From Bacteroidales bacterium (GTDB lineage: Bacteria > Bacteroidota > Bacteroidia > Bacteroidales > WCHB1-69), in the NCBI GenBank assembly GCA_017649855.1, contig JAGCGA010000038.1, positions 1 through 64,000 of the forward strand: a stretch of DNA of 64,000 bases. Direction: 5' to 3'. The position numbers were made by a program, and so were the translations under genes. Below the pieces are notes generated by a model. That model searched no databases and had not been told where the DNA came from. It saw only the letters and a list, made by a program, of their open reading frames with translations. Numbering within the stretch: position 1 is the first letter of the stretch; each line of letters starts with the position of its first letter. Of the stretch, positions 34,730-44,023 are shown one piece after another.

Positions 34730-34777
34730 CACCCACAGAGTCCATTTTGCTGGATTTTTTGGTGTTTATTATTAAGA

Positions 34778-35926
34778 ATGTTGATATACAATAAATTACG
34801 ATTTTTATACCACCTTCTGCGGTGGTTTGTCCGTTATCCGGCCCAATCGTTTCGTCACCGTGTCCGGGTGTTGACGGATTATTTGCGGTTGCGGCGGCGA
34901 AAGGGATTGACCTTGGAGGAGTATGACCAATTCAACATGTTGGATCGACCGGAGTCGTTTCGTCATCATTTTCTGGGGATGAATGAGCAGCGTTATTATC
35001 TGGATGTGTTGAATCCGAAGAAATATTACATCTTGGCGCGCAACAAGTACTTGGCTCACCAGGTGTTGGCCGCGGCCGGCCTTCCGCAGGCGACCCTGTA
35101 TGGCTATTATGATCCGCAGGCCGGCCGCTCAGCGGGTGACCTGATAGCCCGTACGCCCGAAGAGCTGCTGCAGATCCTCCAACGTCAGCATGTCAGCTCC
35201 TGCGTGGTCAAAACCACAGAGACTTCCCACGGGAGCAATGTGTTGGTTGTCAAGAATATTGACTATGCAACCTCCATGGTTACCCTTCATGATGACACTG
35301 AAAAACCGATAGCGGAATTGCTGACCGACAAACCTCTGATCTTCGAACAGTGTATTCGCCAGACCCCACAGCTGGAGGCCATCAATGCCTCATCCGTGAA
35401 TACCGTACGCTTCATGACCCTGCTCTATCCCGATGGCACGGCGAAGATAGCGGCTACCTTCATCAAGATTGGTCGTGCAGGCCGATGTGTGGATAACGCT
35501 GGCGGCGGCGGCAATGTGGATGCCTGCATTGACACCGAGACGGGTGTGCTCCAGGATGCTATCCGCTTTGATGGCTGGGAGCATATCACCCCCATCGATC
35601 ATCATCCCGACAGTGGTCAGCCCCTCAATGGGGTCCGGATTGAGCACTGGTCCGAGATCTGTCAGCAGGTCAAGTCCTTCCAGCAAGCCCTCCCCTTTGT
35701 CAAGGCTGCCGGCTGGGATATAGCCCTCACCGAGCAGGGCCCGATGGTGGTGGAGGTCAACGATATGTGGGACCGCACGGGACAGCTGTTCATCCACCGC
35801 GGATGGCGCCAAGAGGTCCGCGACTGCTTCCTGGCCTGGCAACAGACCAATACCTCCGTTGAGTTCGGCCGCCTGACCAACGAACTCAACGATCGAAGAC
35901 TGAAACATATAATTGCACATCCATAA
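34778..35926 (+). CDS. Sugar-transfer-associated ATP-grasp protein 1
   Basis: The protein is 382 residues. It starts with a basic helix (residues 1-50, RWFVRYPAQSFRHRVR) and then shows the ATP-grasp core of the sugar-transfer group: HFLGMNEQRYYLDVLNPKKY, VVKTTETSHGSNVLVVK (ATP-binding Lys and loop), FEQCIRQ, NTVRFMTLL, and the metal-binding VVEVNDMWDRTG. Such enzymes activate a carboxylate with ATP and join it to an amine; this branch is found next to polysaccharide genes. It is the first gene of the cluster, with the second ATP-grasp gene 11 bases downstream. Confidence 0.85.
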   Translation: MLIYNKLRFLYHLLRWFVRYPAQSFRHRVRVLTDYLRLRRRKGLTLEEYDQFNMLDRPESFRHHFLGMNEQRYYLDVLNPKKYYILARNKYLAHQVLAAAGLPQATLYGYYDPQAGRSAGDLIARTPEELLQILQRQHVSSCVVKTTETSHGSNVLVVKNIDYATSMVTLHDDTEKPIAELLTDKPLIFEQCIRQTPQLEAINASSVNTVRFMTLLYPDGTAKIAATFIKIGRAGRCVDNAGGGGNVDACIDTETGVLQDAIRFDGWEHITPIDHHPDSGQPLNGVRIEHWSEICQQVKSFQQALPFVKAAGWDIALTEQGPMVVEVNDMWDRTGQLFIHRGWRQEVRDCFLAWQQTNTSVEFGRLTNELNDRRLKHIIAHP

Positions 35927-35937
35927 TCCCTCATGAT

Positions 35938-37011
35938 ATGTTCGAGAACCTGTATAACCGCTATATGCTGTTCCGTATGCGCCAACGCGACATTGCCAAC
36001 ATCAAGGGCAAATGCGCCGTTTGTGACCTGAAACCGCTCAGCAATGCCCAAAAGTCAGATATTCAACACTTTTATCAAAAGCTCATCGGACAGAAGGTGC
36101 CCACCTATTGGCATGAATATTTCTATTCCCGCAACGACAACTTCTCGGTCCGTTATGTGCCTACCAGCCTGTATCATACCGATGTTATCTATCGCCTGAA
36201 TAGTTTCCAGTTGCGCCATGCCTATGTGGACAAGGGCATTTACGACATCTATTTTCCAGATGTGAACCGTCCGGCTACCATAGTCAAAAACATGAATGGA
36301 TACTTTTACGACGGGCAGAAGGCCATCTCCCGTTCTGAAGCCTTGGAACGTTGTCAGGACCTGGCCAAGGCGGTGGTCAAGCCTACGCAGGAGGGCATGT
36401 GGGGAGAAGGCGTGAAGGTTTTCTCCTCCAACCATGGCAGCGTAGGGGAGGCGATGACGATGGAACAGCTATTTGACCAATATGGCCGTAACTTCATCGT
36501 CCAGCAGGCTGTTACGCAACATCCTGTCATGGCTCAGTTGAACCCGACCTCTCTGAACACCCTGCGTGTGCTGTCGTACCGCCAAGACAACGAGGTATTC
36601 ATCCTCTACATGGTGGTCCGTATCGGACGGGCGGGCAAGAGTGTGGACAACGAGACCGCCGGCGGCATCAACGCCGACATAGACTTGGCAACGGGGACCA
36701 TTCGCGATTGTGCCTATGGTACACCTAGTGAGAAACGTATTCTCTCCACCGATAACGGCACTCCCCTGAAGGGCTTTTCCATTCCGGCTTTTCAGCAGGT
36801 ACTGGAGACCGTCAAGGCACTGCACCTCCGACTGCCCTATTTCAACCTCATTGGCTGGGACTTCGGCATTGATGAACAGGAACGGCCTGTCCTGATAGAG
36901 TGGAACCGAGCCCCGGACCTCAGCCAGACCGCCCATGGACCTGCTTTTGGCGAGATGACGGAAACCATCTTTGAGCGCATCCGTCATTTGAAAAATACGA
37001 TGCTCCGGTAG
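35938..37011 (+). CDS. Sugar-transfer-associated ATP-grasp protein 2
   Basis: The protein is 357 residues and a distant paralogue of the previous gene product. Landmarks are AVVKPTQEGMWGEGVKVF (ATP-grasp Lys and glycine-rich loop), FIVQQAVTQHPVMAQLNPTS, LNTLRVLSYR, the shared IGRAGKSVDNETAGGINADI, and LIEWNRAPDL at the metal site. The N-terminal 100 residues (with KGKCAVCDLKPL) differ from the first protein, so the pair probably acts on different substrates. No signal or membrane helix is present; it should act in the cytoplasm on a lipid-linked or nucleotide-activated sugar. Confidence 0.83.
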   Translation: MFENLYNRYMLFRMRQRDIANIKGKCAVCDLKPLSNAQKSDIQHFYQKLIGQKVPTYWHEYFYSRNDNFSVRYVPTSLYHTDVIYRLNSFQLRHAYVDKGIYDIYFPDVNRPATIVKNMNGYFYDGQKAISRSEALERCQDLAKAVVKPTQEGMWGEGVKVFSSNHGSVGEAMTMEQLFDQYGRNFIVQQAVTQHPVMAQLNPTSLNTLRVLSYRQDNEVFILYMVVRIGRAGKSVDNETAGGINADIDLATGTIRDCAYGTPSEKRILSTDNGTPLKGFSIPAFQQVLETVKALHLRLPYFNLIGWDFGIDEQERPVLIEWNRAPDLSQTAHGPAFGEMTETIFERIRHLKNTMLR

Positions 37012-37106
37012 CAATGTGGCCGAAAAATAGTACATTTGCCTTTGCTTTTATAGCCCGAGACTTAATTATAATATATTGATTATCAACATATAACACCTTA
37101 TCCCTT

Positions 37107-38006
37107 ATGGAATTACGGAGCAATTTACGCCTGTGGATCCATTATCTGATGACCACCCTCTCTCCGAAATGGAGCATTCGTTTCCAGTTCCGTCGTTGTC
37201 ATCATCGTCGCTTGGACTTGAAAAATCCCCAGACGCTGGACGAAAAGATACAATGGATGAAGTTGTATTACTATAAGGATAACGCTTTGGTGAACCAATG
37301 TGCCGACAAGGTGCGCGTGCGTGACTATGTGCGCGATTGCGGGCTTCCTGACATCCTGAACGAAGTGCTGGCCGTATATCAGCAGGTGGATCAGATAGAA
37401 TGGTCGGCGCTGCCGGAAAAATTCGTGATGAAGTGGAACTTCGGCAATGGGGGCAATGTGGTCTGTACGGACAAAGCCCAATTGGACATCCCTAAAGCGG
37501 AAAAGGAGTTGCGTAGTTTCCAGAAGATCAAGTTCCATCTGATTTCGTATGAACCCCAATATATCTTCCCCAAGCAATTGCTATGCGAGCGGTTTATAGA
37601 ACCTTCGGAAGGGATTACGCCTGTGGATTATAAGGTTTATTGCTTCAACGGGGTGGCTAAGTATGTGCTCTGTTGTTACGGTCGTGGTCGCCAGGCTCGC
37701 CCCAACTTCTATTTCTTTGACCGTCAGTGGCAACTGCAACGATTTAACCGTCAAGGCCAGCAGGCTCCAGAGGGATTTACCATTCCCAAGCCGGAAGGCA
37801 TCGACCGCCTTTTTGAGTGCGCGGAGAGATTATCCAAACCGTTTCCTTTTGTCCGGGCCGACTTCTATTTGGAGCATGGTCAGGTCTGGTTTGGCGAACT
37901 GACCTTTACTCCTAGCGGAGGTTTTGACTATGGCCGCCTGCCAGAGACCGACCTGCTCTTTGGCCAGATGGTACAATTGCCCGATATTGATACTTTACAA
38001 AGATGA
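37107..38006 (+). CDS. TupA-like ATP-grasp amidoligase
   Basis: The protein is 299 residues. The pattern QTLDEKIQWMKLYYYKDN, CADKVRVRDYV, FVMKWNFGNGGNVVC, DYKVYCFNG, and the C-terminal GELTFTPSGGFD is that of TupA-like ATP-grasp proteins, named after the teichuronopeptide synthesis protein of alkaliphilic Bacillus, which attaches amino acids to a cell-wall polymer. It overlaps the next gene by 4 bases (ATGA), so the two are translationally coupled. A 95-base AT-rich spacer precedes it. Confidence 0.85.
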   Translation: MELRSNLRLWIHYLMTTLSPKWSIRFQFRRCHHRRLDLKNPQTLDEKIQWMKLYYYKDNALVNQCADKVRVRDYVRDCGLPDILNEVLAVYQQVDQIEWSALPEKFVMKWNFGNGGNVVCTDKAQLDIPKAEKELRSFQKIKFHLISYEPQYIFPKQLLCERFIEPSEGITPVDYKVYCFNGVAKYVLCCYGRGRQARPNFYFFDRQWQLQRFNRQGQQAPEGFTIPKPEGIDRLFECAERLSKPFPFVRADFYLEHGQVWFGELTFTPSGGFDYGRLPETDLLFGQMVQLPDIDTLQR

Positions 38007-40357
38007 AAGACAAGATAGCCAAGATATTGTTGATCGCCACGCTAGCGCTGATAGTGGTTTCTTACCTGCCATGGGTATATCTGACTTTGGCATACTACAT
38101 CATCCGCTATGTGATCATGGCCTTTATGGGTGCCGCCGTCATCCTGACCTTTTCTCTGGAGCGCTATGCCTCCCCGCGTTTCATGCGCCTTCTCATGATA
38201 ACCATTCTGCTTGTGGGGTTAGAGTTTGTGTTCTTCCGAATTGCGCACCGCCATTTCCGGTTTGAAGATCTTTTCCAATTGGTAGTGGCCTTTCTCTGCA
38301 TCGGCATAGGGCTTAGTCTGGATCTCAAACCCAAAAGCTGGGCCAACATCTGTTTCTACTACACGTTGGGCCTTGCCGCGATGATTGTCGCTAACTGTTT
38401 CTACTTCGCGGGTGGTCTTTACGTGCCAGAGTACTACATGGTTAATGAAGGAAAGAACCAGATGGGGGGCCTGCTGGCCATCGGGGCGGCCTCGCTCTTC
38501 TTCTGGGGCATGAAGTTGAAGGAGGATCGTTGGCAATACATGACGGTCTTTGTGCTGGCTTTCTTGCTGCTCATCCTGATCCGCGCCCGCGCCGACCTGT
38601 TTGCCCTCATACTCTGTGTTTTGTTTGTCTTTGTGAAAGAGTCGGAACTGCATCTGAAAGCTAATACAAAAACAGTCATTGGCATTCTCAGCATGCTTTT
38701 GATAGCTTATATCACCTTTAACGGTTTCGTGAAGGATGAGTTGAACCGTTTCATGTTTGGAGGACATGGAGGCAACAATATTGAGCAGGCTTCCACTCAT
38801 CGTTGGGAACGCAACCGGCAAGGGCTGGATTTTGTGGCGGAGCATATCGTGGAAGGAGAACAGGAGGATGCCTCCGGGATCTCCTTGATTCACAACTATC
38901 CGCTCCTCAGAATGGTCCGCTATGGCATTTTTTCCTTCCCTCTGATTGCTTTCTATCTGTTTTTCATTGGCAATGTCATCTATCACCTGTTCAAGAACCG
39001 AAGAACGAACATCCGGGATGTGGGTTATGTGGTCTGCATGGTCCCCCTGATTGTCAGCTTGGCGGAACCGAGTTTTCCTTATGGCCCCGGTTCTGTGCAG
39101 ATGCTTGCCTTCCTGCTGCTGGGCGCTTCTCTCCGCTGGAGCCGTCAGCCTGAGGCGGAACGGATTCCACCTGCGGAGCCGTGTGTCCTGCACCTCTGCA
39201 ATGATTTCGTCAACAGCAAGGTTCATACTGAGTTGTACCAGAATCTGGATGGGCAGGGAGTCGATCAGGTGGTCTATATCCCGCTCCGGAATCCTGATCA
39301 GCATGATGTCAACCGTTTTGAGGCGCAACACACGCGCTTTGTTTACGACTATGTGATCCGGCGATGGCACCGTGTCTTTTTCCATCGTAAGATAGAGCGG
39401 ATTGCGCAGCATCTGGTGCAGCAGGTCGACCCCTCCACCATCTCCTGTGTGCATGCCACTACTCTGTTCAGCGACGGAGCGGTGGCCCTTTATCTGAAAC
39501 AAAAGTATGGAATTCCTTTTATGGTCGCCGTCCGCAATACGGATGTGAATGACTTCATGCGCTACATGCCGCACCTGTGGTGGGTGCACCGTGCCGTCCT
39601 GAAAGAGGCCTCCCGCGTGGTCTGCATCTCCCCGGCCCTGCAGCGCGACTTCCTGCGACACTTTACACTCTGCGGCCTCCGCGAGGAGGTGCGCCGGAAA
39701 ACAGAGGTGATTTGCAACGGCATCCATCCCTTCTGGCTTCACTCTCTAGCGCTGAACCCGGAGCAACACAGGCATAACCATGCCATCATCTATGTGGGAA
39801 ATTTCAGTGCCAACAAGAATGTGAAGCGGCTGACTCAGGCGGTCCTTTCCTTACAGCCCCAAATACCGGACATCCAGCTGCATCTTGTCGGTGAGGGCGG
39901 CGCGCAGGAACAGGAAATCCTGCAATATGCCAAGGAGTTTCCAGACACCATCATTTGTCACGGCCCTGTCTATGACAAAGAGCAGTTATGCCAACTCTAT
40001 CGCTCCTGCAGTGTCTTTGCCATGCCGTCGCTGACGGAAACCTTCGGGCTCGTCTATGTGGAGGCCCTGTCGCAAGGCTTGTCCGTGCTATACACCCGTG
40101 GCGAAGGCATCGACGGGCTCTTTGCGGAACGTGTGGGTGAGGCGGTGACCCCGACCTCCATAGAGCAGATTGCGCAAGCCCTGAAACAGTTGCTCCTGGC
40201 CCCCGAGCAGTATCAGACCCTTCCGGCGGAACGCTTCCATGAGTTCGACTGGTCCGGGATAGCCCTGCAGTATCGGGCCCGTTATTCCCAGATTCAGCAT
40301 CCTGCCGGCGAGATATCATCCTCGACCGCGATCAAACAAGAAAAGGTAACCCTCTAA
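38003..40357 (+). CDS. O-antigen polymerase/ligase-like membrane domain fused to GT4 glycosyltransferase
   Basis: The protein is 784 residues. Residues 1-385 contain about eleven hydrophobic helices and a long external loop (about 235-320) as in Wzy/WaaL-type polymerases and ligases. Residues about 390-770 form a GT-B fold: VLHLCNDFVNSKVHTEL at the start, YVGNFSANKNVKRL for the nucleotide-sugar side and the E-x7-E motif in TETFGLVYVEALSQG. Fusion of a polymerase/ligase domain to a GT4 is unusual. The reading frame is continuous without a frameshift. It would place sugar transfer and glycan handling at the same membrane site. Confidence 0.85.
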   Translation: MKDKIAKILLIATLALIVVSYLPWVYLTLAYYIIRYVIMAFMGAAVILTFSLERYASPRFMRLLMITILLVGLEFVFFRIAHRHFRFEDLFQLVVAFLCIGIGLSLDLKPKSWANICFYYTLGLAAMIVANCFYFAGGLYVPEYYMVNEGKNQMGGLLAIGAASLFFWGMKLKEDRWQYMTVFVLAFLLLILIRARADLFALILCVLFVFVKESELHLKANTKTVIGILSMLLIAYITFNGFVKDELNRFMFGGHGGNNIEQASTHRWERNRQGLDFVAEHIVEGEQEDASGISLIHNYPLLRMVRYGIFSFPLIAFYLFFIGNVIYHLFKNRRTNIRDVGYVVCMVPLIVSLAEPSFPYGPGSVQMLAFLLLGASLRWSRQPEAERIPPAEPCVLHLCNDFVNSKVHTELYQNLDGQGVDQVVYIPLRNPDQHDVNRFEAQHTRFVYDYVIRRWHRVFFHRKIERIAQHLVQQVDPSTISCVHATTLFSDGAVALYLKQKYGIPFMVAVRNTDVNDFMRYMPHLWWVHRAVLKEASRVVCISPALQRDFLRHFTLCGLREEVRRKTEVICNGIHPFWLHSLALNPEQHRHNHAIIYVGNFSANKNVKRLTQAVLSLQPQIPDIQLHLVGEGGAQEQEILQYAKEFPDTIICHGPVYDKEQLCQLYRSCSVFAMPSLTETFGLVYVEALSQGLSVLYTRGEGIDGLFAERVGEAVTPTSIEQIAQALKQLLLAPEQYQTLPAERFHEFDWSGIALQYRARYSQIQHPAGEISSSTAIKQEKVTL

Positions 40358-40369
40358 TCCGATCAGCCC

Positions 40370-41119
40370 ATGAATAATCTGAAATTGTCATGCTTTGTTA
40401 TGTTTTTGTGTTTCTTCTTGTCGTCAGCATACGCCCAGCTGCCTACTGAGATGGTCTATGTGCGTGGAGGCCAGTTTTGGATGGGATGTACGAGCGAGCA
40501 AAGAGGAGACTGCCTGATGGATGAGGTCCCTGTTCATCTTGTTCAACTTGACGATTTCTTTATCTCCAAATATGAGGTTACTCAAGAACTCTGGATGGCT
40601 GTGATGGGAGGCAGAAACCCCTCCAAAGTGATCGGTGACAGTCTGCCTGTAACACGTATCACTTGGATTGCAGCCAACGAGTTTATACAGAAACTGAATA
40701 AGATGACGGGTATGAAATACCGGCTGCCGACGGAATCGGAATGGGAATATGCTGCCCGTGGTGGGCTTATGAGCCAGGGTTATAAATATAGCGGATCCGA
40801 CAATCTTGACGAAGTGGCCTGGTATAAGAGAAACAGTGGTAAGAAACCGCATCCCGTGGGCACCAAGATGCCGAATGAATTGGGAATCTATGATATGAGC
40901 GGCAACGTCTATGAATGGTGTTACGACGGATATGAGTACTATGAGAGAAGTATGAACTATGACAACCCTTATGGCGATGATTTCTCAAATATGAAGATCT
41001 ATCGAGGAGGTTGCATGACCAGCTTCCCGGATGTGTGCAGGGTGACGGCGCGAAATAAGGCCACCTATGTCTATCAGTTTAATTTTGTCGGCTTTCGTTT
41101 AGCGATGGATGCAGAATAG
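40370..41119 (+). CDS. Secreted SUMF1/FGE-fold protein without the usual catalytic cysteines
   Basis: The protein is 249 residues. A signal peptide (to SSAYAQ, residue 23) is followed by an FGE-sulfatase domain: MVYVRGGQFWMGC, KYEVTQELWMAVMGG, RLPTESEWEYAARGG, MSGNVYEWCYDGY and a final GFRLAMD. In true formylglycine-generating enzymes a Cys pair lies in the RGGSWxC...C segment; here the segment reads RGGCMTSFPDVCRVTAR, which does not show the normal pair spacing. So a structural or binding role, as in GldK/GldJ-type relatives, is more likely than sulfatase activation. No sulfatase is in the cluster. Confidence 0.8.
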   Translation: MNNLKLSCFVMFLCFFLSSAYAQLPTEMVYVRGGQFWMGCTSEQRGDCLMDEVPVHLVQLDDFFISKYEVTQELWMAVMGGRNPSKVIGDSLPVTRITWIAANEFIQKLNKMTGMKYRLPTESEWEYAARGGLMSQGYKYSGSDNLDEVAWYKRNSGKKPHPVGTKMPNELGIYDMSGNVYEWCYDGYEYYERSMNYDNPYGDDFSNMKIYRGGCMTSFPDVCRVTARNKATYVYQFNFVGFRLAMDAE

Positions 41120-41147
41120 TATTCCCCAACCCTGAGCGTAAAACACT

Positions 41148-42566
41148 ATGGTTTTTAGCAGCAATGTATTCCTGATATTATTCCTCCCCATTTTCCTTCT
41201 ATGCTATTTCGCATGTCCGAAAAAAGGGCGGAATATCGTATTGCTGCTCTTCTCTGTCATATTCTATGCGTATGGGGCCCCGACCTTCGTTCTGTTGCTT
41301 CTCGGCTCCACAGTGATCAATTTCTTTCTGGTGAGATGGTTGTACAAGTCAGAAAATGTGGTGCACAAGAAACTATTGGCCGGTCTCGCCATTGCACTCA
41401 GTCTCGGATTGTTAGGCTATTTCAAGTATGCCAACTTCTTTGTAGATAATTTGAATGCCCTGTTGGCGGCTTTCGGATTGAAGCCGTTTGCGTTCGCCAA
41501 AGTGCTGCTGCCCATCGGTATCTCCTTCTTCACGTTCCAGTCTATCACCTATGTGGTGGATACCTACCGGAATGTTCATCAGCCCATGGAGCGGCTCACC
41601 GACTATATGCTCTACATCATCATGTTCCCGCAACTTATCGCGGGACCAATTGTGCGCTACTGCGACATTGCGGATGAGATTCGTCACCGCGAGCAGCACT
41701 GGCCGGAGATCCTCCAAGGATTCTACCGCTTTGTGATAGGGCTTTCCAAAAAAATCCTGATAGCGGATGTTTTGGGTCGACAGGTGGACATACTGCTTGC
41801 CGGCGATCTGCTGACGATGAATAGCGGTGTCGCATGGATCACCATCATCGCCTACACCATGCAGCTCTATTTCGACTTCTCCGGCTATTCCGATATGGCC
41901 ATCGGTCTGGGTAAGATGCTGGGCTTCCACTTTCCGGAAAACTTTGACAATCCATACAACTCTGCAAGTGTCAGCGAGTTCTGGAGGCGCTGGCACATCA
42001 CGCTCGGCACGTTCATGCGCAACTACCTGTACATCCCGCTGGGTGGCAACCGCTGTTCCAAACCGAGGATGTATTTTAACCTGTGGGTGGTGTTTCTCCT
42101 CTCCGGCTTATGGCATGGTGCTAACTGGAACTTCATCCTCTGGGGCGCTTATCACGGTTTCTGGCTGGTGCTGGAACGCATGGGCCTCGCTAAGTTCTAT
42201 ACAAAAATCGGCAAGATTCCCAGCGTCATCCTGACTTTTCTGATTGTGACGGTGGGGTGGACCATCTTCCGAATCGAAAACCTCCCAGATGCTTTTACGT
42301 TCATTTCAAGACTGTTCGCCTTTGATTTCCACGCCCTGATACCCGTCCGGAGCATCCATTTTTATGTTACCCTTTGCATCGCCTTGATCTTCGCGTTTTG
42401 GGTCTTATCTTCCTGTGGGAAAAAGGTGCAAGGTTTTCTGTTCTACACCGAATTCTCCAAGAAACAGCATCTTGTAGTATGGGTGCTCTCTATTCTGCTA
42501 TTTGTGTTCTGCCTCAGCGCGCTCAATGCCACAGGCTTCAGTCCATTCATTTACTTTAGGTTTTAA
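41148..42566 (+). CDS. MBOAT-family O-acyltransferase (AlgI/DltB-like)
   Basis: The protein is 472 residues with about ten to twelve membrane segments. MBOAT landmarks include FPQLIAGPIVRYCDI, EFWRRWHITLGTFMRNYLYIPLGG and LSGLWHGANWNFILWG, the last carrying the active-site His. AlgI-like members move acetyl groups across the membrane onto polysaccharides with a periplasmic partner. The partner gene follows with one intervening base, which supports that role. The short overlap and spacing with neighbours suggest one operon. Confidence 0.92.
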   Translation: MVFSSNVFLILFLPIFLLCYFACPKKGRNIVLLLFSVIFYAYGAPTFVLLLLGSTVINFFLVRWLYKSENVVHKKLLAGLAIALSLGLLGYFKYANFFVDNLNALLAAFGLKPFAFAKVLLPIGISFFTFQSITYVVDTYRNVHQPMERLTDYMLYIIMFPQLIAGPIVRYCDIADEIRHREQHWPEILQGFYRFVIGLSKKILIADVLGRQVDILLAGDLLTMNSGVAWITIIAYTMQLYFDFSGYSDMAIGLGKMLGFHFPENFDNPYNSASVSEFWRRWHITLGTFMRNYLYIPLGGNRCSKPRMYFNLWVVFLLSGLWHGANWNFILWGAYHGFWLVLERMGLAKFYTKIGKIPSVILTFLIVTVGWTIFRIENLPDAFTFISRLFAFDFHALIPVRSIHFYVTLCIALIFAFWVLSSCGKKVQGFLFYTEFSKKQHLVVWVLSILLFVFCLSALNATGFSPFIYFRF

Positions 42567-42567
42567 C

Positions 42568-43989
42568 ATGGCTGCTATGAAAGATATCTTTTATAAAATA
42601 CTATTTTTCAGCACGATAGCGGTCATGACGATCTTCTTGGTCCAAACCGTCACGGGAGTTGTGAAACTGGAACCCCTTCATGGAGCTGTCATTGAAGCGG
42701 AAAAACCGAAACCGACCCTTGCCACATATGTCGATGGCTCTTTCCAGGAGAATGTGGAGCAGTATTTGCGAGATCACTTCGGCTTCCGGGAATGGCTTAT
42801 CCGATACTACAACCAATATTTATGGAGCTGTTTCCACGAGACGAACAATGCCACCATCGTACGTGGTAAAGACAACTGGCTGTTTGAAGAGCTATATGTC
42901 AGGAACCATTATGAAAGTCTGATGTACGACTATACCAATGACACGTCAGAGATGAAGAAGATCTTTGAAAAAGAAGCACTGCGTCTTAAAAAGGTGCAGG
43001 AGTTGCTGAAGGAGTACGACATTCACCTCTTTGTCGTGATAGCTCCAAGCAAAGACGAGATTTGCCCGGAATACCTTCCCCAAAACTTTTCGTATAACAG
43101 ACCCGTGGGTGTTCGGGCCTATGACTACTACACAAAGCGTTTCGATGAGCTGGGCGTGGACTATGTGGATTTTGTTCCTATTTTCAAAAACCTCAAGAAT
43201 ACCGTCGATTATCCTTTGTTCCCCCCAACGGGCACCCATTGGACCAGTATTGCCTCCGTTTATGCTTTCGATTCTCTCCTTCATTATATGGCGGCCCTGG
43301 GAAATAAGAATCTTGTGGATCTTGAAATCGGAGAGAAATACCAAGCGGAGACGCGAGATTTCGACAACGATCTTGAAACGATTCTCAACATGGCCCGTCC
43401 CTTAAAATCCCCTACGAATTGGTATGTCGATGTGAAAGCGATAGAAGATTCCTCCGCTGTCAAGCCTAACTTGGTAGGGGTTGGAGACTCCTATTTCTGG
43501 CATTTTATCTACAACATTCCACTTCTGGATATTTTCCAAAACAGCACTTATTGGTATTACAACTACATCATTTATGGTGATCCTGAGAACACCTCGCCAT
43601 TGGAAGTGGATATTGAACAGGAGTTAATGAAGCCGGACTATATTATGCTCATTTTCAATCCTACCACGTTATACAAGTTCAGTTGTTATTATTTACCCAG
43701 AGCGTTGCTGCACCTCTGCTATGACAAGACGGTAATTGATTCCGTGGCCCTTGATTTCTCCGAGACCATCAAACTCTACAAGCCGACGTGGTACAAAGCT
43801 GCTGTGGAAAAGGCCAAAGAGACCCATCAAAGTGTGGAGGAGGTGCTGCATGAAGATGCCCTATATATGTTCCGTACCGAACCTGAGATGTATTTCAAAG
43901 AACTGGAAGGCAGCAAAATGCCCACATCCCGAAACAAAGATTTGAAAACCATACGAAATAAATGTATTTTTGCACCTTCAAACGAATGA
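42568..43989 (+). CDS. AlgX/AlgJ-like (DHHW family) SGNH acetyltransferase partner
   Basis: The protein is 473 residues from ATG 42568. A single N-terminal membrane anchor (about 8-30) leads to a periplasmic domain. The SGNH-like features are VVIAPSKDEICPEY, the GTHWTSIAS segment (His of the DxHW-type motif, with Thr in place of Asp) and VGDSYFWHFI with the nucleophilic Ser. AlgX and AlgJ take acetyl from the MBOAT protein and put it on the glycan. Directly after the MBOAT gene, it completes an O-acylation module. A promoter for the next unit lies in its last codons. Confidence 0.85.
   Translation: MAAMKDIFYKILFFSTIAVMTIFLVQTVTGVVKLEPLHGAVIEAEKPKPTLATYVDGSFQENVEQYLRDHFGFREWLIRYYNQYLWSCFHETNNATIVRGKDNWLFEELYVRNHYESLMYDYTNDTSEMKKIFEKEALRLKKVQELLKEYDIHLFVVIAPSKDEICPEYLPQNFSYNRPVGVRAYDYYTKRFDELGVDYVDFVPIFKNLKNTVDYPLFPPTGTHWTSIASVYAFDSLLHYMAALGNKNLVDLEIGEKYQAETRDFDNDLETILNMARPLKSPTNWYVDVKAIEDSSAVKPNLVGVGDSYFWHFIYNIPLLDIFQNSTYWYYNYIIYGDPENTSPLEVDIEQELMKPDYIMLIFNPTTLYKFSCYYLPRALLHLCYDKTVIDSVALDFSETIKLYKPTWYKAAVEKAKETHQSVEEVLHEDALYMFRTEPEMYFKELEGSKMPTSRNKDLKTIRNKCIFAPSNE
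43941..43972 (+). promoter_or_regulatory. Promoter with -33 and -7 boxes for the barrel protein
   Basis: TTTG (43941-43944), 20 bases, then TATTTTTG (43965-43972): an ideal Bacteroidetes promoter, inside the 3' end of the preceding gene and 51 bases before ATG 44024. Confidence 0.75.
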
Positions 43990-44023
43990 AATTATATTTT
44001 TCACTTATTAAAAAGATATTATT

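Noticed and set aside
38219-39742. 507-codon minus-strand frame
   Set aside because: Opposite the polymerase-GT fusion; no recognisable protein features.
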